Origin: Palleronia pontilimi
GTDB lineage: Bacteria; Pseudomonadota; Alphaproteobacteria; Rhodobacterales; Rhodobacteraceae
Assembly (NCBI RefSeq): GCF_016412875.1
Contig: NZ_JAEKPD010000014.1
Span: 85,734 to 149,733, forward strand
Direction of reading: 5' to 3'
Length of the DNA stretch: 64,000 bases
The translations under genes were made by a program, and so were the position numbers. Positions 54,530 through 63,960 of this stretch are shown here, piece by piece. Each line of letters begins with the position of its first letter. The stretch's first letter is position 1. The notes below the pieces were generated by a model. That model was not told the DNA's origin and ran no database searches. It worked only from the letters and a program-made list of their open reading frames with translations.

Positions 54530-54604
54530 GCTGTGGTAGCTCAGTGGTAGAGCACACCCTTGGTAAGGGTGAGGTCGAGAGTTCAATCCTCTCTCACAGC
54601 ACCA
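54530..54604 (+). tRNA. tRNA-Thr (GGT)
   Basis: GCTGTGG pairs with the 3' strand CTCACAGC-type acceptor, the D-arm is GCTC/GAGC, the anticodon loop TTGGTAA gives GGT, the T-arm contains GTTCAATCC, and CCA is encoded. A deleted recombinase gene ends in its 3' end, so it is the probable insertion point of the accessory DNA to the right. Confidence 0.93.
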
Positions 54605-55008
54605 TCTGCTTTTTTTCGCCTGAAATGCCCTCCAACACCTTGAAGGGAAAAGAAATTTCGGGAGTTCGATAACCCTGATTCCGGTTATACTGAAGAGGCT
54701 CCACGAAGGCCAAACGGAGTACCGTCTGACGGGTGGCATAGTCGCCATTTGCATAGATATTCCAAGGGCTTGCCAAGAAACGAAGCGATAGTTCGATAAA
54801 TTCCTCCAGCCGTCCTTTTGGCGGCAGCGCAGAAGCCTCTTTCTCAGCTAACACGAACTTCTCACGCTCAAGCTTTGCCAGGCGCGTCTCGTATGCACTG
54901 ATCACGGCTTTCCAGACCGCCGCCATCCAGCTTCTGCTTGGTCGAGGATACCCGGCAGTAAATAACTGCTTTGAGTTGGGTAACCTCCATTTTCTGTTCA
55001 TGTTTCAT
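54594..55008 (-). pseudogene. large serine recombinase with an internal deletion
   Basis: The N-terminal piece (MKHEQKMEVTQLKAVIYCRV, SSTKQKLDGGGLESRDQC) carries the resolvase catalytic serine region. After about 40 residues it jumps, with a frame change near 54915, to the C-terminal coiled-coil end (SAYETRLAKLEREKFVLAEK and FLASPWNIYANGDYATRQTV). Several hundred residues in the middle are missing. It was probably the integrase of the element inserted at tRNA-Thr. Confidence 0.8.
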
Positions 55009-55121
55009 CGGAACTCCTTTTCCTGGCGGGCCGCGATCACGTATCATCGCTCGCACGCTCGAATTTCTTACTCAAATCGTCTACAGGCTTGGATTCATTA
55101 GAATCCTTGTTGCCTTGCACA

Positions 55122-55355
55122 TCAAGCGACTGCTGGGGTTTTCCAGACTTCTTGCGCCGGATGGACGCCGAAGCCCAGGTCCACGAAAGCGACGATGATA
55201 CTCCAAAGCGCCTGCATGATCTCTTCCTTCTGAGCATCACTCAGAGAAGGATTATCAAAATAGGCTTGATACTTCGCCGTATCGATCTCCAGACTTGTCT
55301 TTGCTGCCGCATCTAGCGTGAGGCAAACGTCTTGGTATTCATCATGTTCAGTCAT
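55122..55355 (-). CDS. small hypothetical protein upstream of the recombinase
   Basis: A 77-residue acidic protein: MTEHDEYQDVCLTLDAAAKT, AKYQAYFDNPSLSDAQKEEI, MQALWSIIVAFVDLGFGVHP. I recall similar proteins encoded just before serine recombinases on alphaproteobacterial elements; function unknown. GGAGGG precedes the ATG at 55355. The frame downstream in another phase (QQSLDVQGNKDSNESKPVDD) looks like a native continuation, so the end at 55122 may result from a frameshift. Confidence 0.65.
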   Translation of the reverse strand: MTEHDEYQDVCLTLDAAAKTSLEIDTAKYQAYFDNPSLSDAQKEEIMQALWSIIVAFVDLGFGVHPAQEVWKTPAVA

Positions 55356-55605
55356 GGCCGCACCCTCCTTTCCCACCATAGGCGTGCGTTTTCCTGCACC
55401 CGCTACTCGCGGATGTGCATCATTTCCGTCATGCTCTTGAGGTGCCCCATGCTGAACAGCGGAGGCGGAAGGCAGAGCGCCATTCGAGACGCTTTGTCCT
55501 ACTTTCATTCTACCACCTTTGGTTGCTTCATGACAAATTTCTGCGCCGCTAAGGGCTGTGATTGATCCAACTTTCATGTCGTTCTCCTTTTGCTGATTTC
55601 AGTTT

Positions 55606-56559
55606 TCAGACGTTCGGGCGGTGGCCTTCGATGAAGCTCCACATCCCGTTTTGGTATTGAGGCAGATCAGCGAGCGCCGAAGGCACGGCTTCCGTGATCA
55701 CCTTGAGAGATCGCTTTGAACGAAAGCGACCAGGCACTTTGACCGTGCTAAGATCGCGGTCGAAGTAAGGGTTCGGCCCATAGAGGCCCGAGTATCGCTT
55801 CATCGCGAAGTACGGGCTTTTGTCCGAAAGGAAGGGCGGAATGCCGTAACCCGATGCCATCACCAGCGATTGCTTGTGGCTCATGCCAAGGATTTCTTCG
55901 GGCGTCATGAGCGCACGCGCCTGCTTGCGCTTGTGCCCGCGTTCATAATCCAGCGCCTTCATCGCAAGCCCTGTGCGAATGGCACCGCCCTTGATCCCAA
56001 AGAGCGCATCGTGCATTGCCACGCGCATCTCACGTTGCGCACGGTGCTGGGTGAGATGATCATCCAGCTCCAGCGTCTGGTTGCCGAGTTTTGCGCTCAA
56101 ATGACGCGCGGTCTCCAAATCCGAGATGCCGCCGCCGAGATAGACTTCGATGTCAGCACTGGCCGAGAGCGTCATCGCGCCCGTTGGTCCGAGGTTGTTT
56201 CGGATTTGGCCGATGTCCTGATAGACGCAGACGGGGCAAAGTCCGAAGCCGCGCCCAATCGAGTAGAACTCGGCAATCTCGGGAAAGCGCCCGAGCTGGG
56301 CGGCTTCATCGATCACCAGATTGAGCGTCGGCGCATCGCCGCCGCGACCGGGCGCATCCATAAGGTGCGCGAGGATCGACGTGAACTTGCCCGAGCCAGC
56401 GCCGCCGATCAGCAGCATGCCCGCGTTCTTGGCGTGGAAGAGCTTGCGCCCGCTATAGAAGCCAAAGGGCACGCCGCCTTTGGTATTGAAAGCTTTGTGG
56501 ATTTCGAATGGTCTGGCAAATCGCGCCGAGCCATAGGGGTATTGTTCCTCAAATAGCAT
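55606..56559 (-). CDS. VirD4/TraG coupling protein with an internal deletion
   Basis: A 317-residue relative of the type IV coupling ATPase that brings DNA to the secretion channel. Walker A is GGAGSGKFTS; only about 15 residues later comes the Walker B region LNLVIDEAAQLGRFPEIAEF, although in normal VirD4/TraG these are separated by a few hundred residues. The end (FYSIGRGFGLCPVCVYQDIG, QIRNNLGPTG) is well preserved. The frame is kept, but the loss of the central part should inactivate it. In Walker A the usual Ser/Thr after K is Phe. It is a relic of a conjugative element. Confidence 0.82.
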   Translation of the reverse strand: MLFEEQYPYGSARFARPFEIHKAFNTKGGVPFGFYSGRKLFHAKNAGMLLIGGAGSGKFTSILAHLMDAPGRGGDAPTLNLVIDEAAQLGRFPEIAEFYSIGRGFGLCPVCVYQDIGQIRNNLGPTGAMTLSASADIEVYLGGGISDLETARHLSAKLGNQTLELDDHLTQHRAQREMRVAMHDALFGIKGGAIRTGLAMKALDYERGHKRKQARALMTPEEILGMSHKQSLVMASGYGIPPFLSDKSPYFAMKRYSGLYGPNPYFDRDLSTVKVPGRFRSKRSLKVITEAVPSALADLPQYQNGMWSFIEGHRPNV

Positions 56560-56636
56560 GAGGGTCTCCTTTCAATTCAAATTTTCGTTTCGGGTGGAAT
56601 GACGGCTTTTAAAGAGCCGCCATCCCGTTGGTCGGG

Positions 56637-56783
56637 TCAGCCAACGATGAAAAGACCGATGAGTATCAAAACGAAGGCAACGGATGCGATTCCTTGCAGA
56701 ACCTCTTTCACCTTGTCTCCGAAGGTTTTGACCTTCTGGCGGTGCACGATTTTTCCTACTTCGCGCTCAATGATCTTAGGCAT
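56637..56783 (-). CDS. small single-pass membrane protein
   Basis: A 48-residue protein: MPKIIEREVGKIVHRQKVKT, FGDKVKEVLQGIASVAFVLI and LIGLFIVG. A basic N-terminal half is followed by one membrane helix. AAGGAAA precedes the ATG. It sits between the coupling-protein relic and another small membrane protein, so it may belong to the same transfer-related operon. Family not recognised. Confidence 0.6.
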   Translation of the reverse strand: MPKIIEREVGKIVHRQKVKTFGDKVKEVLQGIASVAFVLILIGLFIVG

Positions 56784-56852
56784 TTGATTTCCTTGTGTGT
56801 TCCATTTCAGTCTGGATGTCTGGCCACTTAGTTGCAGCCAGCCAGAGTGTTC

Positions 56853-57152
56853 TCAGATCAGTCGATAGGCGATGTAGACACCTGCGACTGTCAGCCCCGC
56901 GATGATCGCAGCGCGTGCTGCGAAGAACGTCAGGGGCCAGGTCAGGATCATCCAACAGACCATGATGAAATCGACCATTTCGGGGCCATAGCTCCGCCGC
57001 GAAAGCTCCCAGACATAAGGTGCCGTGAACTCGTGAAATGGTGGGCTAACGACTATGGAGACCATGGCGGCGGCGCAGGTAGCAAAGCCGCCTTTCAGGT
57101 CTTCACCCGGCCCTCGTCCCCCTGGGCCCTGGAATTGATTTGGATGGTGCAT
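56853..57152 (-). CDS. small membrane protein of the transfer region
   Basis: A 99-residue protein: a glycine/proline-rich start (HHPNQFQGPGGRGPGEDLKG), then a hydrophobic stretch (FATCAAAMVSIVVS) and a longer one (FIMVCWMILTWPLTFFAARA). Two to three membrane helices are likely. I start at the Met at 57152 because GGAAGAC lies before it; the frame begins at 57182. Function unknown; same direction as the VirD4 relic. Confidence 0.6.
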   Translation of the reverse strand: MHHPNQFQGPGGRGPGEDLKGGFATCAAAMVSIVVSPPFHEFTAPYVWELSRRSYGPEMVDFIMVCWMILTWPLTFFAARAAIIAGLTVAGVYIAYRLI

Positions 57153-57436
57153 GTCTTCCTTTCTTATTGTGTTGGTCTGCACTAAGGCACAGCGGGATCG
57201 GGCACCGGAGGCACATTCTCCGGCGTTGTGTGCGGTTCTTGGTTTTCTTAGTGAGCTGGTTTTCGCGAGCCTCTAGCAGAGCCTTGTGAAGCTCGCCGAG
57301 TGTCCTAGGTTCGAATCCAGATCATCTTGCCTGGTTCAGCTGCCATCATATTTGAGCTTGCTCATGTCTAAGTCCCTTACGCTTTGTTCGGCTCGGAAGA
57401 GCTTCCCGTGTTTCGTCTGAAAGGATATTTAGACCA

Positions 57437-58585
57437 GTGAGCAGAAAGCGGGAGGGGAAGGTTGTTCCCCTGACTTCGACCAAAGATGACAGGCACGCCA
57501 GCGATGAGCGGAGCAAAGCCGAGAGAGTTGCCCTACCAATAGCGCCGCCAGGGCTTTTGCAAGCCGAGCGCATGCTCGGCTATTTTCCGGGATCGCTGAA
57601 GGAATACTATCGACGCGCCTTGATGGAATTTAAGGAGGTCCACGGCATCGGGAACCAAAAACTCCGCGACCTGATAATGGAGCCCGAGGATACCGAGCTC
57701 CGGCAGCGTGAGATGGCGGATAGGACGAAGCATATAGCCTCAAAGGCGCGAGATACCCGGCTTACGCTCGATGATATGAAGAAATGGTTCGGAAGCAAAT
57801 CATCTCATCACATCGGCGATGCAAAATTCACCTTTATAAACCGCTTTGCTCAGCAGGTTTTGATCGAAGGAGGGTTTGATGGATTTGAAGTGCGTTACAA
57901 TAAGGAGCGCACGAACTTCCATCGGCAGGCGCTTCGAGACATATTTGCGTCCACGTATCTAAGCCAATCGGTTGCGCAGGTTCTCGATGGAACTAAGCCA
58001 CACATCTTGATCTCGTCTCTCACAGGCAGACGAGACGTCCAGCTTCCTTGCTGCGTGATATTGTGCGGTGGATTTTACGGAGGTATTGCCCCTGTGAACC
58101 TTCTTTTCTCAGAAGCTCCTGCAATGGTCCGTCAAGGCAAATTCAAATACAGGGATGAGTTCTATATCGCGCTTGCCAATAGCAGAATTCCGGTTGTCTT
58201 GCGCGGCTACGCAGTCGTCACCGCCAATGAGTACGAAGTCGGACAGCCAGATGGCGACAGACGCAACTCAGTCAATGCCAAGTTCATTCTGACCAATGAA
58301 GACATTCACAAGATCGGCGAGGATATTCCGCCATATTCACGCATCATCGCGGATGGACGCATCGAAGTTGTACGCGGCGATGATAATACGGTGCTCGAAT
58401 ATAGTATGACCGTCGATACGACCGAGTTCCCCGAAGAAGCCTCCACCAAATCTGAAATCAAAAAAACCCGTGCCTTTAAGGGAGCATCGTACCAAGAGTC
58501 AGGACGGCGCATCCTGGCGCATCTGGTGAAGAATAACGAGCACCTCGATGCAATCGCTGCGAAGTTTGGTGGAGGGTACCGTTAG
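57437..58585 (+). CDS. uncharacterised 382-residue protein
   Basis: I do not recognise this family. The protein starts with a basic, disordered-looking segment (RKREGKVVPLTSTKDDRHAS), has a helical middle (GSLKEYYRRALMEFKEVHGI) and a C-terminal part rich in strands (HILISSLTGRRDVQLPCCVI, FYIALANSRIPVVLRGYAVV). No membrane segment or known motif is visible. The start is a GTG. An ankyrin gene begins two bases after its stop, suggesting translational coupling and a shared function, perhaps an effector with a partner. Confidence 0.65.
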   Translation: MSRKREGKVVPLTSTKDDRHASDERSKAERVALPIAPPGLLQAERMLGYFPGSLKEYYRRALMEFKEVHGIGNQKLRDLIMEPEDTELRQREMADRTKHIASKARDTRLTLDDMKKWFGSKSSHHIGDAKFTFINRFAQQVLIEGGFDGFEVRYNKERTNFHRQALRDIFASTYLSQSVAQVLDGTKPHILISSLTGRRDVQLPCCVILCGGFYGGIAPVNLLFSEAPAMVRQGKFKYRDEFYIALANSRIPVVLRGYAVVTANEYEVGQPDGDRRNSVNAKFILTNEDIHKIGEDIPPYSRIIADGRIEVVRGDDNTVLEYSMTVDTTEFPEEASTKSEIKKTRAFKGASYQESGRRILAHLVKNNEHLDAIAAKFGGGYR

Positions 58586-58586
58586 C

Positions 58587-58919
58587 ATGAGAAACGTTCA
58601 TGCACAGCGCGGGCAGGCTTTGAAGGAAGACCCGCCAGATATCTTCAAGGCTGCACGTGACAACGACATTCTTGAGTTGCGCATGGCTATTGAAGACGGT
58701 CAGTCGTTGCAGACGACGCAAATCGCCACGGGCTTCACACCCGTCCATGTTGCCGCCATGCGTGGCAGCGTGACATTCATTAAGGTAGCCATGGAACTCG
58801 ACCCCGATACCTCTTGGATGCAAGACATTGCTCTCAGGACACCTTTCGACCATGCCGCTGCAAGGCGAGACCGTGAGGCAATGAAGTACCTCCATCTAGC
58901 GATGTACCCCGGTGTCTGA
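58587..58919 (+). CDS. short ankyrin-repeat protein
   Basis: A 110-residue protein with two to three ankyrin-type repeats: DIFKAARDNDILELRMAIED, GFTPVHVAAMRGSVTFIKVA, RTPFDHAAARRDREAMKYLH. No signal peptide, so cytoplasmic. It starts two bases after the uncharacterised gene and probably binds that product. The frame extends upstream into its neighbour, but the ATG at 58587 is the natural start. Confidence 0.75.
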   Translation: MRNVHAQRGQALKEDPPDIFKAARDNDILELRMAIEDGQSLQTTQIATGFTPVHVAAMRGSVTFIKVAMELDPDTSWMQDIALRTPFDHAAARRDREAMKYLHLAMYPGV

Positions 58920-58946
58920 TCACAAAAATTTGCCACGTTTTCATAG

Positions 58947-58957
58947 TGGTACTACCA
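58947..58957. promoter_or_regulatory. palindrome TGGTACTACCA, site 1
   Basis: TGGTA-C-TACCA, repeated 61 bp downstream within a longer palindrome. Together they look like paired operator sites for a dimeric regulator. Confidence 0.5.
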
Positions 58958-59004
58958 ATAGCATCTGTAATTTGGTTATTGAGATAGCGCCGAACGCAAG
59001 GTGT

Positions 59005-59021
59005 GCGTGGTACTACCACGC
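59005..59021. promoter_or_regulatory. palindrome GCGTGGTACTACCACGC, site 2
   Basis: A perfect 8-bp inverted repeat around one C, containing the same TGGTACTACCA core as site 1. It lies between the ankyrin gene and the restriction operon; a regulator is not identified. Confidence 0.5.
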
Positions 59022-59572
59022 GCTTGGCAAGGGGTCCCGCTGCGCGCCCCCGTTGCATCCCCCCGGCCTGTGGCTCTTCCTGGACATTGAACCCATGTCA
59101 GAGCCAGTAGAACGTATCCCCGTTCAATCAGTCGCAGGAGACTTCGCTCTCCCTGCACCCATCGATCAAAGGGCTATCGCGCCCCTTGAAACCACTAGCA
59201 ACCTTTGGCCGTTGCATCACCAATCAGGGGAGCGTTCCTGCTAACACCGATACCCCCATGACCATTTCATGGAGACCAACCTTTCGCAGTTTGGATGCGC
59301 GCCACTTCATGGAGACGACATCATCGAGACAAGGAAGGGAGCATTTCATAGCTACCCTTGCCTTGGAGCCATCCCTTCGACCATAGTGCGTTCCTGCCCC
59401 GGTGGACCCCTGACCAACCCTGCGCGGATTGGATGCCGCCAGTGCGTCGCCGCTGAAAGCGATGAGGCACTTGGCCTCTTCGATCCTTCTTTCGGCCGTA
59501 GTGCACCGCAGAGTTGTGGACGGACTTCGAAAAGCGCCTCCAGAATGTGACCACATTGGGTACACTTCCCCA

Positions 59573-59761
59573 ATGACGGGCAAGGATGCAGGGTTTCGTA
59601 TCCGAGTGGAGCGCGACCTCCGAGACAAATTTATCGAGATGTGTCGGGCGAAAGACCGTCCCGCCGCTCAGGTCATTCGTGACTTTATGCGGCAATACAT
59701 TGACGACAACGCTGCCGCGAACGACACGCAGGCGGTGAAAAAACAAAAGGGGCATTCGTGA
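59573..59761 (+). CDS. small ribbon-helix-helix-like protein before hsdM
   Basis: A 62-residue protein: FRIRVERDLRDKFIEMCRAK, DRPAAQVIRDFMRQYIDDNA. The strand-helix-helix pattern with RIRVE at the start fits a ribbon-helix-helix DNA-binding protein, as in CopG/Arc regulators or antitoxins. Its stop overlaps the GTG start of hsdM, so it is coupled to the restriction operon and may repress it. Confidence 0.75.
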   Translation: MTGKDAGFRIRVERDLRDKFIEMCRAKDRPAAQVIRDFMRQYIDDNAAANDTQAVKKQKGHS

Positions 59762-61768
59762 GCGACATTAAGAATTTAAGCGGCTTTGTTTGGTCGATTG
59801 CCGAAACGCTACGCGGCCGTTTCAAACAGTCAGAGTATGGCAAGGTGATTTTGCCCTTTGTCGTCTTGAGGCGCTTGGATTGCCTTCTTCAAGATTCAAA
59901 GCAAGATGTGCTGGACGCAGCGAAATCAATTCCCGAAAATGCAGATCAGGCCACAAGGGACATGATCCTCTATGGTGCAGTTGGGAACAACATTAAAGTC
60001 TACAACCTCTCGCGATTTACCTTCGATAGTTTGCGCGGACAAGAACCAGGACAACTTCATCGTAATCTTATCGACTACATCACAAAATTTTCCCCGACCG
60101 TCCAAGAAATGTTTCTTGAACGCTTTCTTTTCAAAGATCAGCTAAAGCGCCTGAACGACAAAGGGGTACTATGGAGTGTTTTTGAAATTCTGCGAGATCG
60201 ATCTGCATCCGCAGTCCATTTCCAGTTTGGAGATGGGGTATCTGTTCGAAGAACTCATCAGGCGGTTTTCCGAGATATCAAATGAGACGGCAGGTGAACA
60301 CTTCACACCGCGCGAAGTCATTCGCCTAATCGTCGATCTGCTAATTGCGAATGACGATACGAAACTCACGGGACGGGGTATTATCCGACAAGTCTATGAT
60401 CCTGCTTGCGGCACCGGTGGTATGTTAGCGCTGACAGAAGAGGCGCTTAGAGAGTTTAACCCATCAATTCGCGTTGAACTGTTCGGCCAAGAGCTAAACG
60501 ACGAATCTTATGCGATCTGTCGGTCGGATATGCTCATAACAGGACATGATCCTGAAAACATCGCGCCGGAAAGCACATTGGCGAATGACGCACATCCAGA
60601 AAAACGTTTCCACTATATGCTTTCTAATCCACCTTACGGTGTGGACTGGAAAGACGATCAGGACGTCGTAAAAGCGGAGGCCGAAAGCTTGGGGCACGAA
60701 GGACGCTTCGGCGCGGGTACGCCCCGTGTTTCAGACGGACAGCTCCTATTTCTCCAGCATATGATCTCCAAGATGCGCGACGACGAGGCCGGTTCTCGCA
60801 TCGGTATCGTAATGAATGGCTCTCCACTATTTACCGGAGGAGCGGCATCAGGAGAAAGCGAAATTCGGCGCTGGATTCTGGAAAATGACTGGGTTGAGGC
60901 AATCGTAGCGCTTCCCACGAACTTGTTTTACAACACTGATATTCAAACCTTCGTTTGGATACTTTCCAATAGAAAAACCACAAATCGTCGCGGAAAGATT
61001 CAACTCATTGACGCATCAGTCGATGAGTTCTGGACGCCTTTGAGAAAGAATCTCGGGCAGAAAAATCGAGAGATTCATGACGAAGCACGCGAGAATATTG
61101 TTCGCGTATATGGTTCATTTTCGAATGATGACAGTAGGGAATCTACCGTTTCCAAAATTTTTGATGTTGCGGATTTTGGATATCGCGAAATTAGAATAGA
61201 GCGGCCACTGCAGTTAAGTTTTCAGGTCAACGAAGAGCGCCTTGCTCGATTGAGAGATGAGAAAGCTTTTCTAGCTCTTGGGGCGGAAGATCAAGTCGAT
61301 CTCTTAAGGGTGCTTGGTGAAATTCCCAAATCTATATTCAAAAGTCGTAAGAAATTCAGCGATGAGTTATCAAAGGTTTTTCACGGCCTGAATTTCAAAG
61401 TTGGAGCGCCAGTCAAGAAAGCGATTCTAAACTCTCTTTCCAAGCGTGACCAGAGCGCAAGCATATGCACCGACAAGAAGGGCAACCCGGAGCCAGATAC
61501 TGATCTGCGTGATCACGAAGTTGTGCCTCTTAAAGAGGATTGGCGAGAGTATTTTGAGCGTGAGGTTAAACCTTTCGCGCCGGATGCCTGGGTAGACGAA
61601 AAGCACATAGATAAGACCGACAAGCAGATCGGACGGGTGGGATACGAAGTCAATTTCAACCGACACTTTAGGCCGTACCGGAAACCCAGAGAGATCGATG
61701 ATATTGATAAAGAGATATTCGCAATTCTCGACTCCCTCGCAAAGAACATCGAGGAGATGAGAATATGA
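59758..61768 (+). pseudogene. hsdM: type I restriction methyltransferase HsdM, one frameshift
   Basis: Two overlapping frames (59758-60285 and 60176-61768) together make a complete HsdM. The first has the HsdM_N domain (NLSGFVWSIAETLRGRFKQS, YGKVILPFVVLRRLDCLL). The second starts at FCEIDLHPQSISSLEMGYLF and carries AGEHFTPREVIRLIVDL, the SAM motif YDPACGTGGMLAL and the catalytic NPPYGVDW. The frame changes around the T5 run at 60179-60183 or the nearby A3. The methylase modifies adenine in the type I target. As sequenced it is inactive, unless the indel is an error. Confidence 0.88.
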
Positions 61769-62454
61769 AGGATTTGTATCAGATTATTCTCGACGAAACG
61801 CCCGATCATTGGCCTGTTGTTCCATTTTGGTCGTTATACAAAAAGACAAAGCAAACTGGTCAGCCTGATGAAGAGTTATTGTCGGTCTACCGTGACTACG
61901 GTGTGATCCCCAAATCATCACGAGACGACAACCGCAACGTCGAGTCTGAAGATTTATCTGGGTATCAACTCGTGAAGAAGCGTTGGCTTGTGACCAACAA
62001 AATGAAGGCGTGGCAGGGATCAATTGCGGTATCAAAATTTCAAGGGATCGTGAGTCCAGCTTACTTTGTATATGAACCTCTACATCAGGAGAATGACGAC
62101 TACATCCATTTTCTCCTCCGAAGCCAGCTTTACACGTCTATTTACGGAAGGATTTCTAAGGGAGTTCGTATAGGCCAATGGGATTTGGAACATGAAGCGC
62201 TTCGGACTGTTCCAATAGCCCTGCCGCCACTTTCAGAGCAGGCCGATATCGTTGCCAATATTCGGGTTGAAATAAAGAAGATCGACGAGTTGATAGAAGT
62301 AGCTGGAGGATTAAAAGCCGCAATGGCATCAAGAGAAGGTGCACTGTTGAGTTTGTTGCTGGAGAAGAAGTCAGCGCTAATCAACTACCGAGTTACTGGA
62401 CATATCGAATCTTCCGACACGCTTAACAAAGCTGCCGCCGGAGGAGTGGTATGA
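61765..62454 (+). CDS. hsdS: type I restriction specificity subunit HsdS, half-size
   Basis: A 229-residue specificity subunit with a single target-recognition domain (TPDHWPVVPFWSLYKKTKQT, RDYGVIPKSSRDD, LVTNKMKAWQGSIAVSKFQG) and one conserved helix region (LPPLSEQADIVANIRVEIKK, LLEKKSALINYRVTGHI). Normal HsdS has two recognition domains and about 400 residues. A half subunit can work as a dimer on a symmetric target, or this may be a deletion. It overlaps hsdM and hsdR by 4 bp each, as in an operon. Confidence 0.87.
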   Translation: MKDLYQIILDETPDHWPVVPFWSLYKKTKQTGQPDEELLSVYRDYGVIPKSSRDDNRNVESEDLSGYQLVKKRWLVTNKMKAWQGSIAVSKFQGIVSPAYFVYEPLHQENDDYIHFLLRSQLYTSIYGRISKGVRIGQWDLEHEALRTVPIALPPLSEQADIVANIRVEIKKIDELIEVAGGLKAAMASREGALLSLLLEKKSALINYRVTGHIESSDTLNKAAAGGVV

Positions 62455-63960
62455 CCTCACACACAGCTTCCAATCTTCACAAGGAGGATGTGCTTCAAGA
62501 GCATCTGATCGAAAGCCTAGTTTCGACCCAAGGCTATCTTCGTCGCGTCGGTTCCGAAAAAAGCCGTGGTTACGCAGGTGAAATCCATTTCGACAAACCG
62601 CTGGCGATGGACCGTGAGCTTGTCATTCGGTTTCTGAAAGAGACGCAGGCGGAGTCATGGGAGAAGCTGGAGCAGCATTATTCGCGTTCAGCCGAAGACG
62701 TTCTTTTCAAACAACTCGACAAGGCGCTCAAGGATCGCGGCTTGTTAGATGTGCTCAGACAGGGCTTAAAGATCGTTCCAGGCATCCCGTTCGTGTTCTG
62801 CTATTTCCGCCCCGCTAGTGGCTTAGAGCCCAAACGCATAGTCGAGTACGAGGCGAATATCCTCAGCGTCATGGATGAGGTCGTCTACAGCCAAAAGCAC
62901 GGCAACCGCATTGATGTCGTCCTCTCCCTAAACGGGCTGCCTATCGCAACGATTGAAGCCAAAAACCTTCTGACAGGCACGACATTCAGGCATGCAGAAA
63001 AGCAGTATCGCTCAGATCGCTCGCCTGCGAATGAGCCGTTATTGACCTTCAAACGGGGCGCGCTCGTTCACTTCGCCATCGATGAAGACAATGTGTCGAT
63101 GACTGCGCGTCTCCAAAACGGCAAAACGCGATTTCTTCCATTCAATCGGGGACGCGACGGCGGAGCGGGCAATCCCGATGTCGAGGGTGAGCACCGTATC
63201 GCCTATCTCTATGGTGACGGCGATTGGGGTTCGGCTATCTTCTCCCGCTCGGTCCTAATCGACATAATCGGCCAATTCATAACGTTGGAGGTGAACGGCA
63301 AGAATGAAGTGATGATCTTTCCGCGCTTCCAGCAGCTCGACGCGGTAAGGAAGATCATGACTCACGCCCGAGCGAACGGCGCAGGGCAAAACTATCTTAT
63401 TCAGCACTCGGCGGGTTCAGGCAAATCCAACACAATAGGCTGGCTGGCGCACCATGCGATCAATCTGCATGATGTCGATGATGCTCAGGTCTTCCACACA
63501 GCCATCATAGTTACGGATCGCATCGTTCTCGACCGCCAGCTTCAAAGAACGGTCTCGCAATTCGAACAGACGCAAGGCGTCGTGAAAAAGATCGACGGAA
63601 CATCCCGACAGCTCAAGGATGCAATCGGCAAAGGTGCGCGGATCATCGTCACGACCATCCAGAAGTTTTCTACCGATCATCTCAAGGCTCTCTCGGGCCA
63701 GAGCAAGAGAAACTTTGCGGTCATCATCGACGAAGCCCATTCAAGCCAGTCCGGCAAAGCGGCGCAGTCAATGACAGATGCGCTTACGCGTGAAGCTTCG
63801 TCGAGCGATGACATTGAGGACCTTATTGCAGAATATCAGAAGGCTCGCGGGCCACAGTCCAACATCAGCTTCTTCGCTTTCACGGCGACGCCGCGCAACG
63901 TCACGCTTGAGCGGTTCGGGGTGCAAGGTCCTGACGGCCTACCTCACCCGTTCCATCTGT
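62451..63960 (+). pseudogene. hsdR: type I restriction endonuclease HsdR, interrupted by an IS end
   Basis: About 503 native residues of HsdR. The nuclease domain is near the start (LVIRFLKETQAESW; VVLSLNGLPIATIEAKNLLT with the PD-(D/E)xK residues), then the motor domain: Walker A QHSAGSGKSNTIGWLA, VVKKI, motif II FAVIIDEAHSSQSGKAAQSM and SFFAFTATPRNVTLERFG. At 63961 the IS end TGACCTTCCCCCGCGG begins and a stop follows after 6 codons. The rest of the motor and the C-terminal domain must lie beyond the IS or be lost. Restriction is therefore probably abolished. Confidence 0.9.

Larger units (their letters stand above)
58920..59572. other. regulatory or decayed region before the restriction operon
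   Basis: About 650 bp without a convincing gene. It contains two palindromes with the core TGGTACTACCA (58947 and 59008). Leftward frames (59224-59628, 59321-59755) run through the start of the RHH gene and are shadows. The promoter of the restriction operon should lie just before 59573. Confidence 0.5.

Noticed and set aside
54605..54640. T-rich stretch after tRNA-Thr as a typical terminator
   Set aside because: There is a T run, but I saw no convincing stem directly before it apart from the tRNA itself.
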